DNA of 64,000 nucleotides, taken from contig DATGMP010000005.1 of assembly GCA_035293565.1 (NCBI GenBank), positions 1 to 64,000 on the forward strand, in the 5' to 3' direction. The position numbers were made by a program, and so were the translations under genes. Origin of the DNA: DATGMP01 sp035293565 (GTDB lineage Bacteria; Pseudomonadota; Alphaproteobacteria; BOG-932; Roseiterribacteraceae). Shown here piece by piece: positions 7,539 through 15,709 of the stretch. How positions within the stretch are numbered: position 1 is the stretch's first letter; each line of letters starts with the position of its first letter. The notes beneath the pieces are model-generated. The model had not been told where the DNA came from and ran no database searches. It worked only from the letters and a program-made list of their open reading frames with translations.

Positions 7539-8143
7539 GCGCCGTGGACCTGTACGAGGAATTTAGCGCCGCTGCTTCGAAGATCGACGCGACTCATATC
7601 CGGCGCATGCGCGAACTTGGCATGCGCGAGAGCACGCTTTTCGCGGATCGGCCGCGCTTCGGAGCAGAGCGCATCCAGACCTTCGACTCGGACGGAAGCT
7701 ACCAACCTACCGACGATGGAATGCCCGCTTTGCTCATCGCGGATGGGATCGCCTTGTTTGCCGACGTTGGGTGGTCGGCGGTCGAGGAAATTGTCGCGAT
7801 TTCCACTTCGAATCCGTCGCGGTGGTGGTGGCGCTCGGGCGATTGCCCGATCTTAGGCAGGGCGCTTCTTGAGATAGGTGGCACGGGCGTCGTTCCTGGG
7901 GACGATGGCTCCGTCACGGTTTACGACAACCCGCTGGCGTGGGCGATCGCCGATGACGACAACGGAATTTGCGTCATTGACTGGGCGCACTTCGACCCGG
8001 ACGCATTGTTCCATCAGGTTGAGATCGTCCGTTGCGCCGCGCCGGCTCTTGCGGAGCGTCTGAAGCGGCGGCGTGAGGAGCTATTCCGACCTGCCTATCG
8101 GATCACCGTCGCGCGCGACCAGCGCGGTCTGGAGGCAGCATGA
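7535..8143 (+). CDS. unknown protein preceding the replication helicase
   Basis: A 202-aa protein, overlapping by four bases with both neighbours. It is rich in acidic and aromatic residues (WSAVEEIVAI, RWWWRSGDCPILG, YDNPLAWAIADDDNG) with a basic C-terminal helix (ALAERLKRRREELF). I recognise no catalytic motif. Genes of this size and composition often sit directly upstream of P4-type primase/helicase genes in alphaproteobacterial prophages. A role as a replication partner, for instance a separate primase-like subunit, is only an inference. Confidence 0.6.
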   Translation: MSAVDLYEEFSAAASKIDATHIRRMRELGMRESTLFADRPRFGAERIQTFDSDGSYQPTDDGMPALLIADGIALFADVGWSAVEEIVAISTSNPSRWWWRSGDCPILGRALLEIGGTGVVPGDDGSVTVYDNPLAWAIADDDNGICVIDWAHFDPDALFHQVEIVRCAAPALAERLKRRREELFRPAYRITVARDQRGLEAA

Positions 8144-9492
8144 CGGATGGACTGCTCGAGACGGTCCCGCCGTTCTCTGAAGAAGGGCTCGCGCTTCAGT
8201 TCGCCGAACAGCACGCTCTTGACCTCCGCTATGTCGCGGCGCGGGGTCGCTGGTTCAGGTGGGATGGCTGTCGCTGGCGCGAGGATGATGACCTCTATGC
8301 CTTTGATCGCGCCCGCGAGGTCTGCCGGCGAGCTGCAGGCGGGGCAAACAGCCAACGCGACATCAATGCCCTTACTCGTGCTCAGACCGTAGCCGCGGTA
8401 GAGAAGCTAGCAAAAGCCGACCGGCGCATCGCGGCGGTTATTTCGCAGTGGGACTCTGATCCTTGGGCGCTCAATACACCAGGTGGGATCGTCGACCTTC
8501 GGACAGGAGAGCTAAAGCCATCCGACCCGGCCGCCTATTGCACAAAGATCACTGCAGTCGCCCCAGCCGCTTCCGGCGCCCAAGCTCCTCTCTTCGCCGC
8601 GTTCCTGAAGCGCATCTGTAGCGATGACGAGGACCTCGTCCGCTTCCTGAAGCGCGTGGTTGGGTATTCGCTCACGGGCAGCGTTTCAGAGCATGCCCTG
8701 TTCTACGGCTACGGGACCGGCGCGAATGGAAAAGGGACCCTACTCAACACCATCACCGAGATGTTGGGCGGATATGCCTCCGTCGCCTCGACTGAGACAT
8801 TCATGGCCTCCAATTCCGAACGGCATCCAACCGACCGCGCCATGCTGCACGGCTCTCGCTTTGTGTGTGCGCAAGAGGTCGAAGAAGGGCAACGGTGGGC
8901 GGAGTCCAAAATCAAATCGATGACCGGTGGCGACCCAATCACCGCCCGGTTTATGCGCCAAGATTTTTTCACCTTCCTGCCCACCTTCAAGGTGTTCCTC
9001 GCTGGTAACCACAAGCCACTTCTCCGCAACGTGGACGAGGCCATCCGCCGTCGATTGCACCTCATCCCCTTCGTTGTCACCATCCCTCCAGCCGAGCGCG
9101 ACCCGAACCTTGCCGAGCGCCTCGCCGAGGAACTCCCGGCCATATTGCGGTGGGCAATAGATGGCGCCCTTGAATGGCAAGAAGAAGGGCTGAACCCGCC
9201 GCCCATCGTGCGCGACGCGACCGCCGACTATCTCGAAGCGGAGGACGCGCTCGGGGCATGGATTGAGGAGATGATCGAACCTCGACCTGGCGATTTCGAG
9301 CGCACGGGCGACCTTTTCGCGAGCTGGAGAAAACACGCTGAAGCGGCCGGCGAACATCCAGGAACCGAACGGCGCTTCGCTCAGAATTTCCAGTCCCGAG
9401 GCTTCGAGCCCAAGCGGACGGAATCAGCCCGAGGGTTCGCCGATATCAGGCTTCGCAGGCCCGACTACAGCGACGACCCAAGATGGTCCTGA
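8140..9492 (+). CDS. phage/plasmid replication helicase, P4-primase family (D5_N + SF3)
   Basis: A 450-aa protein with an N-terminal D5-type domain (LDLRYVAARGRWFRWDG, then WALNTPGGIVDLRTGEL) and a superfamily 3 helicase. Walker A is GTGANGKGT at 192-200; a Walker-B-like segment is FVCAQEVEEG; the sensor-like FKVFLAGNHKP and arginine-finger-like DEAIRRRLHLIPF follow. Such proteins unwind DNA at the element's own origin. The archaeo-eukaryotic primase half of longer homologues is absent, so priming would need another protein. It overlaps the upstream gene (ATGA). A noncoding gap with a promoter and repeats follows, which may hold the origin. Confidence 0.9.
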   Translation: MTDGLLETVPPFSEEGLALQFAEQHALDLRYVAARGRWFRWDGCRWREDDDLYAFDRAREVCRRAAGGANSQRDINALTRAQTVAAVEKLAKADRRIAAVISQWDSDPWALNTPGGIVDLRTGELKPSDPAAYCTKITAVAPAASGAQAPLFAAFLKRICSDDEDLVRFLKRVVGYSLTGSVSEHALFYGYGTGANGKGTLLNTITEMLGGYASVASTETFMASNSERHPTDRAMLHGSRFVCAQEVEEGQRWAESKIKSMTGGDPITARFMRQDFFTFLPTFKVFLAGNHKPLLRNVDEAIRRRLHLIPFVVTIPPAERDPNLAERLAEELPAILRWAIDGALEWQEEGLNPPPIVRDATADYLEAEDALGAWIEEMIEPRPGDFERTGDLFASWRKHAEAAGEHPGTERRFAQNFQSRGFEPKRTESARGFADIRLRRPDYSDDPRWS

Positions 9493-9690
9493 CGCTTCCT
9501 GACGCTTTCCCCGGATATCACCGTTTGCGCGCGCGTGTACGCCGATAACCGGAACAAGTGTCATGAAGCGTCAGGAAGGGACGGGGAGGGCGCGCCTGGC
9601 GGGTTATGGCCTCGGGCTTGCAAACCCATCCATCCTGAGATCCTGTCCTTCCAGCAATGACGACACGATTTATGATCGCGTGCTCTATGC

Positions 9691-9720
9691 TTGACGATAC
9701 CCATATATTAACGTCATTAT
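9691..9720 (+). promoter_or_regulatory. candidate promoter for the packaging operon
   Basis: TTGACG (9691-9696) and CATTAT (9715-9720) are separated by 18 bases, a fair sigma-70-like pair. It lies in a 285-bp gap, locally AT-rich, between the helicase gene and the packaging genes. No gene is supported in that gap. Confidence 0.4.
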
Positions 9721-9751
9721 TATCTGATTCGTGGAGCGACTCTGCATTGTT

Positions 9752-9770
9752 GGGTAACATAAGGGTAACG
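9752..9770 (+). repeat. internal tandem GGGTAAC sites
   Basis: GGGTAACA (9752-9759) and GGGTAACG (9763-9770) lie in tandem 11 bases apart, just before the GTG of the first packaging-type gene. They share the octamer found near both att sites. Position downstream of a candidate promoter suggests an operator for an element-encoded regulator. Confidence 0.5.
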
Positions 9771-9777
9771 ATCTAAC

Positions 9778-10161
9778 GTGAGTCCAGAGCAAAAATCGCG
9801 AGAGTTTGCGGGCCAGATTGGCCCCTATTCCAGGCCGACTGCCCTGGCGAAACTCGATGGTCGCACCCGAGAGGCCCGCCGGTTGCGCGAGATCCGCTTG
9901 ATGCTCACGGCACACGTCGGCGGCTCGCCCTCGGCGACCCAGGCGCTCCTGATCGACCGGACGGCGCGGGACATGCTCACGCTCGAGCTGCTGGACGCGA
10001 AGCTGATGAACGGCCATGCGACGGACCACGATGTCCGGACGCATGGTGGGATCAGCAACCGCGTGCGCCTGACGCTCCGGGAGCTGGGCTTCAAGGCAGC
10101 GGCGCAGAAGCCGCCCAGCCTTGCCGACATCACCGCGGCTATCCGAGGCGCCGCCGCGTGA
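9778..10161 (+). CDS. small protein before terminase, possible small-terminase role
   Basis: A 127-aa protein from a GTG start, with its stop overlapping the large terminase start (GTGA). It is basic and helical: GPYSRPTALAKLDGRTREAR, RLREIRLMLTAHVGG, TQALLIDRTARDMLTLELLD. Proteins of this kind precede the large terminase in alphaproteobacterial prophages. By position it may be the DNA-recognising small subunit, but I see no clear helix-turn-helix to prove it. Confidence 0.6.
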   Translation: MSPEQKSREFAGQIGPYSRPTALAKLDGRTREARRLREIRLMLTAHVGGSPSATQALLIDRTARDMLTLELLDAKLMNGHATDHDVRTHGGISNRVRLTLRELGFKAAAQKPPSLADITAAIRGAAA

Positions 10162-11693
10162 CGACCGCGCCCGCGCCCATCGGCCTCGTGGATGGCCTGC
10201 GCTCGGGCCGACCGGCGATCTCGATCGTTGAGGCGATGGAGAGCGCCGACTTGTTCGGGCCTTGGTTCAAGAACCGTAAACATTGGGGGGCATGGTTCGC
10301 TTTTCTCAAGGCGCTGTTCGCATTGCCGATGGATGCGGCCGAGGCGGAGATTTACCAGCGCTGTACCGAGCGCACTGAACTACCGACAGAGCAGGCCCGA
10401 GAAGCCTGGCTCATCATCGGACGCCGCGGTGGCAAGTCGCGCATCCTCGCAACCATCGCCGTGTTTCTTGCCTGCTTCATCGACTGGTCGCCCTATCTGG
10501 CACCTGGTGAGCGCGCCACGATCCCGGTGATCGCCGCCGATCGCAAACAGGCCCGCGTCATCCTCGGTTACATTCGGGCGCTCATCGCCAACGTCCCGGC
10601 GCTTCAGGTGCTGACCGGTCGCGACATCAGCGAGACGATCGACCTCGCAAACGGCGTCACGATCGAAATCGTCACTTGCAGCTACAAGACCTCGCGCGGG
10701 CGCACGATAGTGGTGGCGCTCTGTGACGAGGCCGCGTTCTGGGCTGACGAGGCCGGCGCCAATCCCGCAAGTGAGATCATCGCGGCGCTGCGTCCCGGGA
10801 TGGCGACGATACCCGGCGGTCTCTTACTTTGTGCGTCGTCGCCGTACGCGCGCAAGGGCCCGCTCTATTCGGCCTATACAAAACACTTTGCAAAGCCGGG
10901 CCGCGTGTTGGTGTGGAAGGCCGCGACGCGGATCATGAACCCGACCGTGCCCCAGGCTTGGATCGATGAGCAGTATGAGGCGGACCCGGCGAGCGCTGCG
11001 GCGGAGTATGGCGCCGAATTCCGCAATGACATCGAGAGCTTTGTCAGCCGTGAGGTTGTCGACGCCGCGGTGATCCCCGGGCGTCACGAGCTGCCCCCAG
11101 TGCCTGGGACGCGGTATGTCGCCTTCACGGACCCGAGCGGAGGCGCGGCCGACTCCTTCACAATCGGAATTGCGCACATGGACAAGGCGACCAATCGCGC
11201 GGTCCTGGACGCTGTACGCGAGCGCAGGCCGCCCTTCTCACCCGAAGCCGTCGTCCAGGAATATGCCGAGCTGCTGAAGAGCTACGGCCTTCAGAGCGTC
11301 GACGGAGATCGTTATGCGGGCCAATGGCCGAGAGAGCGCTTCCGCCTAGCAGGCATCCGCTATGATCTCTCAGACAAGCCGGCCAGCGATCTCTATCGCG
11401 ATCTTCTCCCCCTCCTGAATTCGGGCCGGACCGAATTGCTAGAGCTGCCTCGCCTCTCTGCGCAGCTCTGCAGCCTCGAGCGGCGCACATCGCGCGGTGG
11501 ACGGGACCTCATCTCACATCCGGTCGGCGGCCACGATGACCTTGCGGTGGCCGCTGCAGGCGCCTTGCTGAAGGCGGCGAGCGGCGGGAAAGGTATCGGC
11601 CATATCAGCAACGCCGCGGTCGCCCGCATGCGCATGAGCAGGCCCTTTGGCCTCCAAGATTTCAGACATCCTGGTTCACAACGACCTTACTGA
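10158..11693 (+). CDS. terL: phage terminase large subunit (ATPase + nuclease)
   Basis: A 511-aa DNA-packaging motor. The ATPase domain has Walker A GRRGGKS (88-94), Walker B VVALCDE (185-191) and the coupling motif LLLCASSPY (222-230). The RNase-H-like nuclease domain has D325 (AFTDPSGG), D384 (VDGDRYAGQW) and D460/D461 (GGHDDLAVA). All key residues are present and the length is complete, so the enzyme should be functional. It starts with a GTG that overlaps the upstream stop. No portal, protease or capsid gene follows, which is unexpected because terL is nearly always followed by portal. It would have to act on procapsids supplied by another phage. Confidence 0.9.
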   Translation: MTTAPAPIGLVDGLRSGRPAISIVEAMESADLFGPWFKNRKHWGAWFAFLKALFALPMDAAEAEIYQRCTERTELPTEQAREAWLIIGRRGGKSRILATIAVFLACFIDWSPYLAPGERATIPVIAADRKQARVILGYIRALIANVPALQVLTGRDISETIDLANGVTIEIVTCSYKTSRGRTIVVALCDEAAFWADEAGANPASEIIAALRPGMATIPGGLLLCASSPYARKGPLYSAYTKHFAKPGRVLVWKAATRIMNPTVPQAWIDEQYEADPASAAAEYGAEFRNDIESFVSREVVDAAVIPGRHELPPVPGTRYVAFTDPSGGAADSFTIGIAHMDKATNRAVLDAVRERRPPFSPEAVVQEYAELLKSYGLQSVDGDRYAGQWPRERFRLAGIRYDLSDKPASDLYRDLLPLLNSGRTELLELPRLSAQLCSLERRTSRGGRDLISHPVGGHDDLAVAAAGALLKAASGGKGIGHISNAAVARMRMSRPFGLQDFRHPGSQRPY

Positions 11694-11708
11694 GGAGAGA
11701 AAGGAAAA

Positions 11709-12002
11709 ATGGCCGACACTACAATGGCTCGACACCGGAAGGTGGTCGAATACTTGCGAGACAACCTGGATCCGGACGAATACGCGGAGATATCTAAGCT
11801 CATCGATGCGCTTAGCCCTGCGGCCTTTGACCGTTTCTGCGCCTGGGTTCAAACGACGCCGTCATCGTCGATCGGCGCCCAGGACGCCGCAATGCGCACC
11901 CGCCGGCGCGGCCGCCCCGCACCGCTCTCCTCGGCCGCCGAAGCGAGCTTGGCGCGGCGCTTTCCGCACGCCGCCGCCGTCCGGCCGGGACCTCGCCAAT
12001 GA
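11709..12002 (+). CDS. small protein with C-terminal RFPHAA motif
   Basis: A 97-aa protein; AAGGAAAA precedes the ATG and the stop overlaps the next start (ATGA). The N-terminal half is helical and acidic (LRDNLDPDEYAEISKLIDAL), the middle basic (TRRRGRPAPL), and the end reads SLARRFPHAAAV. A nearly identical closing motif ends the next protein. I know the general type from prophages, where similar (R)FP.A.RI tails occur in small proteins near packaging genes, but no function is established. Confidence 0.6.
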   Translation: MADTTMARHRKVVEYLRDNLDPDEYAEISKLIDALSPAAFDRFCAWVQTTPSSSIGAQDAAMRTRRRGRPAPLSSAAEASLARRFPHAAAVRPGPRQ

Positions 12003-12301
12003 GCGCCACCTACACGCCCTCGGACGCCCCCGCCGCCCGCTTTTTCCAGATGTTACTGGCGAACCTGCAGAGCAATCTCCGTGATGATGATCTGGAGCAC
12101 ATCCGCGAGATGGTCGACGAAGCCGGTGGCGCTGGGAACGATCCTATCCTGGCCGGTGTCCGGCGTTCGATTGATGAATTGCGAAACACTCGAGCAGCCG
12201 CCCGCGACCTGATCGACGCTGGCTACGCGGGCGACGCCGCTTTGGCCCAGGATTTCGTCCGCCGTTTTCCACATGCCGCGCGAATCGGAGTCGTGCGATG
12301 A
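11999..12301 (+). CDS. small protein with C-terminal RFPHAA motif
   Basis: A 100-aa, mostly helical protein (FFQMLLANLQSNLRDDDLEH, GVRRSIDELRN) ending in DFVRRFPHAARIGVVR. It overlaps the genes before and after by four bases, so the three are translated as a chain. It shares the closing RFPHAA motif with its upstream neighbour but little else. Function unknown. Confidence 0.6.
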   Translation: MSATYTPSDAPAARFFQMLLANLQSNLRDDDLEHIREMVDEAGGAGNDPILAGVRRSIDELRNTRAAARDLIDAGYAGDAALAQDFVRRFPHAARIGVVR

Positions 12302-12951
12302 GCGCCGCAGCGTTACGGGTGGCGGGGGCCCGGTCGCCTGAGCGCGAGGCGCTCTCGGGCCTCGTGGAGCGCTTGACGCAGCTGATTGGCGATCAGGAGC
12401 GCTTGGCGCAGGCGCGTGCGAAGGTCGAAGAAGACGTGCTCGCGGCCTACGGAGAAATCCGCACCGCCGAGGCGGCCCTGACAGAGGCCAAGCAGAATGA
12501 GGGACAGCGCGTGCTTGCCGAAGCACTCGGCGACGCGGTCGGTCCGTCGCCCGTTGCCGCTGCGACCCGAGAGCTGGCGGACGATCAGGAGAAGCTGGAA
12601 GCCGCTCGCCGCCGCCGCGAATCGCTGAAGGGGCCGGCCGATGAAATCCAGAAGCAGATCGCCTTTGTTCGCTACAAGCTCGACGACGCGGTGGCAGCGG
12701 CTTTGAAGGGCGACCCGGCAGTTGAGCGCCTGCGCGCCGAATATCGCGAAGCGAGCCAGCGCGTCGCCGAGCTCTCTGCCTGCCTAGGCGCGATCCGAAA
12801 AGCCGGTGGGCTGACCCGAGAGGACAATTTCGCACCACGGCTCGATCACGAAAAGGTAGATGCGGCCGGCGCGGCGTGGACCGCGGCCATCGCAGCCTTG
12901 ACGAGCAATCCCGACGCCGAATTGCCGGCCGTCGGCGCCTTCGCTTGCTGA
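12298..12951 (+). CDS. coiled-coil protein of unknown function
   Basis: A 217-aa protein dominated by long amphipathic helices with heptad-like spacing (ERLTQLIGDQERLAQARAKV; ELADDQEKLEAARRRRESLK). There is one Cys near residue 163 and one at the very end. There is no signal peptide or membrane segment. In phages such proteins may be scaffolds or tail components; in satellites small helical proteins redirect capsid size. Neither role can be claimed from the sequence. It overlaps the previous gene (ATGA). Confidence 0.6.
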   Translation: MSAAALRVAGARSPEREALSGLVERLTQLIGDQERLAQARAKVEEDVLAAYGEIRTAEAALTEAKQNEGQRVLAEALGDAVGPSPVAAATRELADDQEKLEAARRRRESLKGPADEIQKQIAFVRYKLDDAVAAALKGDPAVERLRAEYREASQRVAELSACLGAIRKAGGLTREDNFAPRLDHEKVDAAGAAWTAAIAALTSNPDAELPAVGAFAC

Positions 12952-13169
12952 ACATTGGAAAAATCGGGATGCGGTGTTGAGCGGCCCGCATCTCGATCTC
13001 CGCTTCGCAGAGAGCGGGCCCGGATCGGTCGGCGAGTGCCGGGTCATCAATAACCCCGACAGCTCGCGCGGCAGTTATTTTCCGACGCTGGCGGTGAGCA
13101 CCCGGCGGGTCGCTGGACGACCTTTCCCCCCAGCGGCCCGCCACTCCTCTCTCACTGAATGAGCCGTGA

Positions 13170-13502
13170 ATGACCGAACAAATAGACGATCCCCGCGCGC
13201 TTTGGATCGCGCAGGCCCGCGCGGCCATCGATCGAGCCACTGGCATAGTTGTGGCTGCCCGGGCGCGATACGAAGCTTTCGCGGCGATCGTTCAATCTGC
13301 CGACGAACATCATCTCGACTGCATTCTTGACGCCGCCAGGACCGGCACGCCGTTCGAGGTTGGACAGCGGTCGTCCCAGCGCGAGCTCCGCCTGGCTGCT
13401 GAGGACGCGAGATGCGAGCTCGATATCGTACGAGCGGCATACGATCGCCTGGCGGCCGATCTCGCCGAGCTTCAAGCGCGCTATCAGGACGATCCGGCGT
13501 GA
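13170..13502 (+). CDS. helical protein of unknown function
   Basis: A 110-aa protein, predicted all-helical (ARAAIDRATGIVVAARARYE, ELDIVRAAYDRLAADLAELQ). It follows a 218-bp gap with no supported gene. Its stop overlaps the GTG of the next frame (GTGA). It resembles the preceding coiled-coil protein in composition. No family recognised. Confidence 0.5.
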   Translation: MTEQIDDPRALWIAQARAAIDRATGIVVAARARYEAFAAIVQSADEHHLDCILDAARTGTPFEVGQRSSQRELRLAAEDARCELDIVRAAYDRLAADLAELQARYQDDPA

Positions 13503-13789
13503 CGTTCTCAAAGAAGCAAATCAGTGTCACCTTCACGCTCGCGAGCGGCTCCTTCAATGGCAGCGGCGGCGCGAATACCGTTACCTACACCGATCTCGGC
13601 GGCGCGCCGGACGGGATATTCCATGTGAAGAAAAAGGCCGCAGCCTCGCACCGCGGCCCCGATACCTTGCGCTACGCCGAGGCTGCTACCTTCGCCGGCG
13701 CCGTGCCCAACCCCTTCGTGCCGCGTCAGCTCGTAGCTGACGACAACGCACCTCGTGGTCAACGGGCCAGCCGAAATTCGAGAAGGTGA
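13499..13789 (+). CDS. possible truncated phage structural protein
   Basis: A 96-aa frame starting at a GTG that overlaps the previous stop. The first ~35 residues (VTFSKKQISVTFTLASGSFN, then GSGGANTVTYTDL) look like the beta-strand N-terminus of a phage tail or baseplate-type protein. After that the sequence becomes irregular (HRGPDTLRYAEAATF, then basic residues) and stops, so the rest of the domain is missing. It may be a remnant of a lost structural module kept in an operon by overlaps on both sides. The family assignment is from memory and weak. Confidence 0.35.
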   Translation: MTFSKKQISVTFTLASGSFNGSGGANTVTYTDLGGAPDGIFHVKKKAAASHRGPDTLRYAEAATFAGAVPNPFVPRQLVADDNAPRGQRASRNSRR

Positions 13790-14406
13790 AGATCGGGCGC
13801 GAATTGCTCTATCAAACGGGCTACGGCGCCTATTTTCTCGTGCGCGAAAATCTCGATCCAATTTTCACGCACAATCCCGAGCCAGTTTTCCAACCTTTTA
13901 CCCGCCAAGAGGCGATCCGCTGGGCGGAGAACAAATTCTCGGCAGACAGGATCGAGGCTATGTTCGGTGACATACCGGAAGCCGGCGCGAAGATGGGAAC
14001 GATGGTTGTTCGGATTCCCGAAGCGCTTAAGCGCACCGCCCAAGATGCTGCAGCTCGGGCTGATTTGTCCCTAAATGCTTGGGTTCTCCAATGCATGGAG
14101 CGTTGCGGAAAAATCGACGGCGTCGACGTGTCCGAGATCAGCGACAACGAATTGGTGTCGGCGTTCGACGCGATCGCGAAGCCTGCTGGTGCGCCCGCGG
14201 GGATGGCGGAATGGGTCATCAATGAATTTCGACAGCGGTTAGCATTGGTACCTGGGATCTCAGTGTCAGTTGGCATGACGGATCCCAGGGCGCCTGATCA
14301 GCTCCGCCAGGCGATTGAGAAAATGCGCGAGGGATTTTGGATGCAGACGCTCCGCTTGCTGATCGAACTTTATCTTTGCCGATTCCCAGCCACTGCAATC
14401 GAATGA
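13786..14406 (+). CDS. protein with internal ribbon-helix-helix (HicB/Arc-like) segment
   Basis: A 206-aa protein from a GTG that overlaps the previous stop by four bases. Residues ~70-105 (TMVVRIPEALKRTAQDAAAR, then LSLNAWVLQCME) form a ribbon-helix-helix pattern as in Arc/HicB/CopG DNA-binding proteins. The N-terminal 65 residues (YQTGYGAYFLVREN) and the C-terminal helical 90 are unrecognised. The extra domains are larger than in simple antitoxins. A regulator of the element's genes is plausible; no HicA-type toxin lies nearby. Confidence 0.55.
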   Translation: MKIGRELLYQTGYGAYFLVRENLDPIFTHNPEPVFQPFTRQEAIRWAENKFSADRIEAMFGDIPEAGAKMGTMVVRIPEALKRTAQDAAARADLSLNAWVLQCMERCGKIDGVDVSEISDNELVSAFDAIAKPAGAPAGMAEWVINEFRQRLALVPGISVSVGMTDPRAPDQLRQAIEKMREGFWMQTLRLLIELYLCRFPATAIE

Positions 14407-14583
14407 GCGGCCCTGCCCAGTGCTGGCAGCGACCCGGGCTGAGGCCTAAAAGGAGCGCAGATCAATGACGGGCCGTCGCCCATGTCCCGCACGCGATTGC
14501 ACCGCGGCTGCTCCTGGACAGGTGCCGATGGCTGGCCCTGGTTGGGTGCCCATTGAACGGATCCGGCGAGAGGTGGCGCTAAA

Positions 14584-14883
14584 ATGAGCAAGGCCGACAA
14601 GCGACTGATCCAGAGCATGAAGGAGGCGGTCGCCATCATCAACGGCGAGGCGGACCCATCGACCTATGTCGTACATAGTCGGGGGCCGGAGCCCAACGTC
14701 ATGGCGATCCGGCTGCGCCTCGGGCTTAGCCAGGCCAAATTTGCGGCGCGGTTCGGCTTCCCCCTCGACACGCTGCGGAAGTGGGAGCAGCACCAGCGCG
14801 AGCCGACCGGCGCGGCCCGCGTCCTGCTGACCGTGATCGACAAGAACCCCCAGGCCGTGATCGACGCGCTGGAGTCGGTCTAA
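14584..14883 (+). CDS. HTH regulator, HigA/XRE-type
   Basis: A 99-aa DNA-binding protein. The helix-turn-helix is in IRLRLGLSQAKFAARFGFPL followed by TLRKWEQHQREPTGAA, the pattern of HigA-2/NadS-like antitoxins and related regulators. Such proteins usually pair with a RelE/HigB toxin just upstream, but the 177 bases before it (14407-14583) encode none. It may be an orphan, or the element's master regulator. The ATG is preceded by only a weak ribosome site (GAGAGGTGG). Confidence 0.75.
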   Translation: MSKADKRLIQSMKEAVAIINGEADPSTYVVHSRGPEPNVMAIRLRLGLSQAKFAARFGFPLDTLRKWEQHQREPTGAARVLLTVIDKNPQAVIDALESV

Positions 14884-15133
14884 GCGTCGATGAGGCAGAA
14901 GCCCCGCATACACGGCCGTTTCGTTCGTCGTCCTCAGTTGACCGTGCCCTTGTCGCGATCGGCGTGGGGGACGAAATCAGGCGGCAGCGCCGGCCGCGAT
15001 CATCAGCAGCAACGCCCCATCAGGAACGCGCCGTCGTCAAGGGTGGGCCGGCTACGCGCTGCGGGCTACGCCCTCCGCGCTTCGCCGCCCCACCCCCGAC
15101 GATTCTCATCCAGATTGTCGCTGCTCTCTCACC

Positions 15134-15481
15134 TTGATTGTCGCGCGGCAGCCTGAGCAACAGGCGGCCGTCCAAGCGCAGGCAGCTCGCCCGGTCGTCT
15201 GCTCAACCGGGGGCGACTGCGAGGTCAAATGGGGCCGCGCGCTCCAATGGGTGCTGAACAATTCGGCTTATAAGGTGCAGTCCCAGAGCGATGCCATGAT
15301 CTCGACCATGGGGCCGCTACCGGACGACCCGCGGCCGGCATATACGATTACGAAGATGGCGCAGGGAAATGGGACCTATCTGATCGATTTCCGGGCTGGC
15401 TGCGATAACATCTTCGGCTGCGTTCCCAATCTCATGGTCGCGAAGGCGGACTTTGTCGTCGCGGTGATGGGCTCCCGCTGA
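15134..15481 (+). CDS. unknown Cys-containing protein, possibly exported
   Basis: A 115-aa frame with a TTG start and no clear ribosome site. The mature-looking part holds four Cys in pairs (VVCSTGGDCEVKW; AGCDNIFGCVPN), suggesting disulfides and thus export, and ends in hydrophobic strands (ADFVVAVMG). There is no signal peptide in frame; a hydrophobic TILIQIVAAL segment occurs in another frame just upstream, so a frameshift at the N-terminus is possible. The 250 bases before it hold no other supported gene. Similar proteins are found as cargo near prophage ends. Function unknown. Confidence 0.45.
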   Translation: MIVARQPEQQAAVQAQAARPVVCSTGGDCEVKWGRALQWVLNNSAYKVQSQSDAMISTMGPLPDDPRPAYTITKMAQGNGTYLIDFRAGCDNIFGCVPNLMVAKADFVVAVMGSR

Positions 15482-15674
15482 ATGGGCGCGTTCATGAGCG
15501 TTCTCGGCTTCCTGATCGTGGGAATCGCGTTCCTGCTTGGCCTTGATAATTGGCCTTGAATTGGAGAGCCAGGGTCGAGGCCCGGTCGACAACATCGGCG
15601 TACGTTCCGACCTCATCCTTCAGCTGGGCGAGGCGATCCAGGAAGCTCTAGACGGCGGGATCACACGCGGCTGA
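15482..15674 (+). other. possible tiny membrane peptide and small frame at the right end
   Basis: Immediately after the previous stop, an ATG at 15482 encodes 25 residues with one hydrophobic segment (SVLGFLIVGIAFLLGL). A second frame (TTG at 15543 to TGA at 15674) encodes LIIGLELESQGRGPVDNIGV and further helix-forming residues. The two would join by a single-base shift. This may be one decayed small gene or two overlapping ones; neither has a good ribosome site. Confidence 0.25.
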
Positions 15675-15709
15675 CATCGCATTACCCCTGCATGGCTGCT
15701 ATCCGCAAA

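Noticed and set aside
12974..13162. 62-codon frame between the coiled-coil gene and the 110-aa gene
   Set aside because: GTG start without ribosome site, no recognisable features; the gap is left as noncoding.
14584..14883. Half of a HigBA toxin-antitoxin pair
   Set aside because: The HTH is HigA-like but no toxin reading frame is found on either side.
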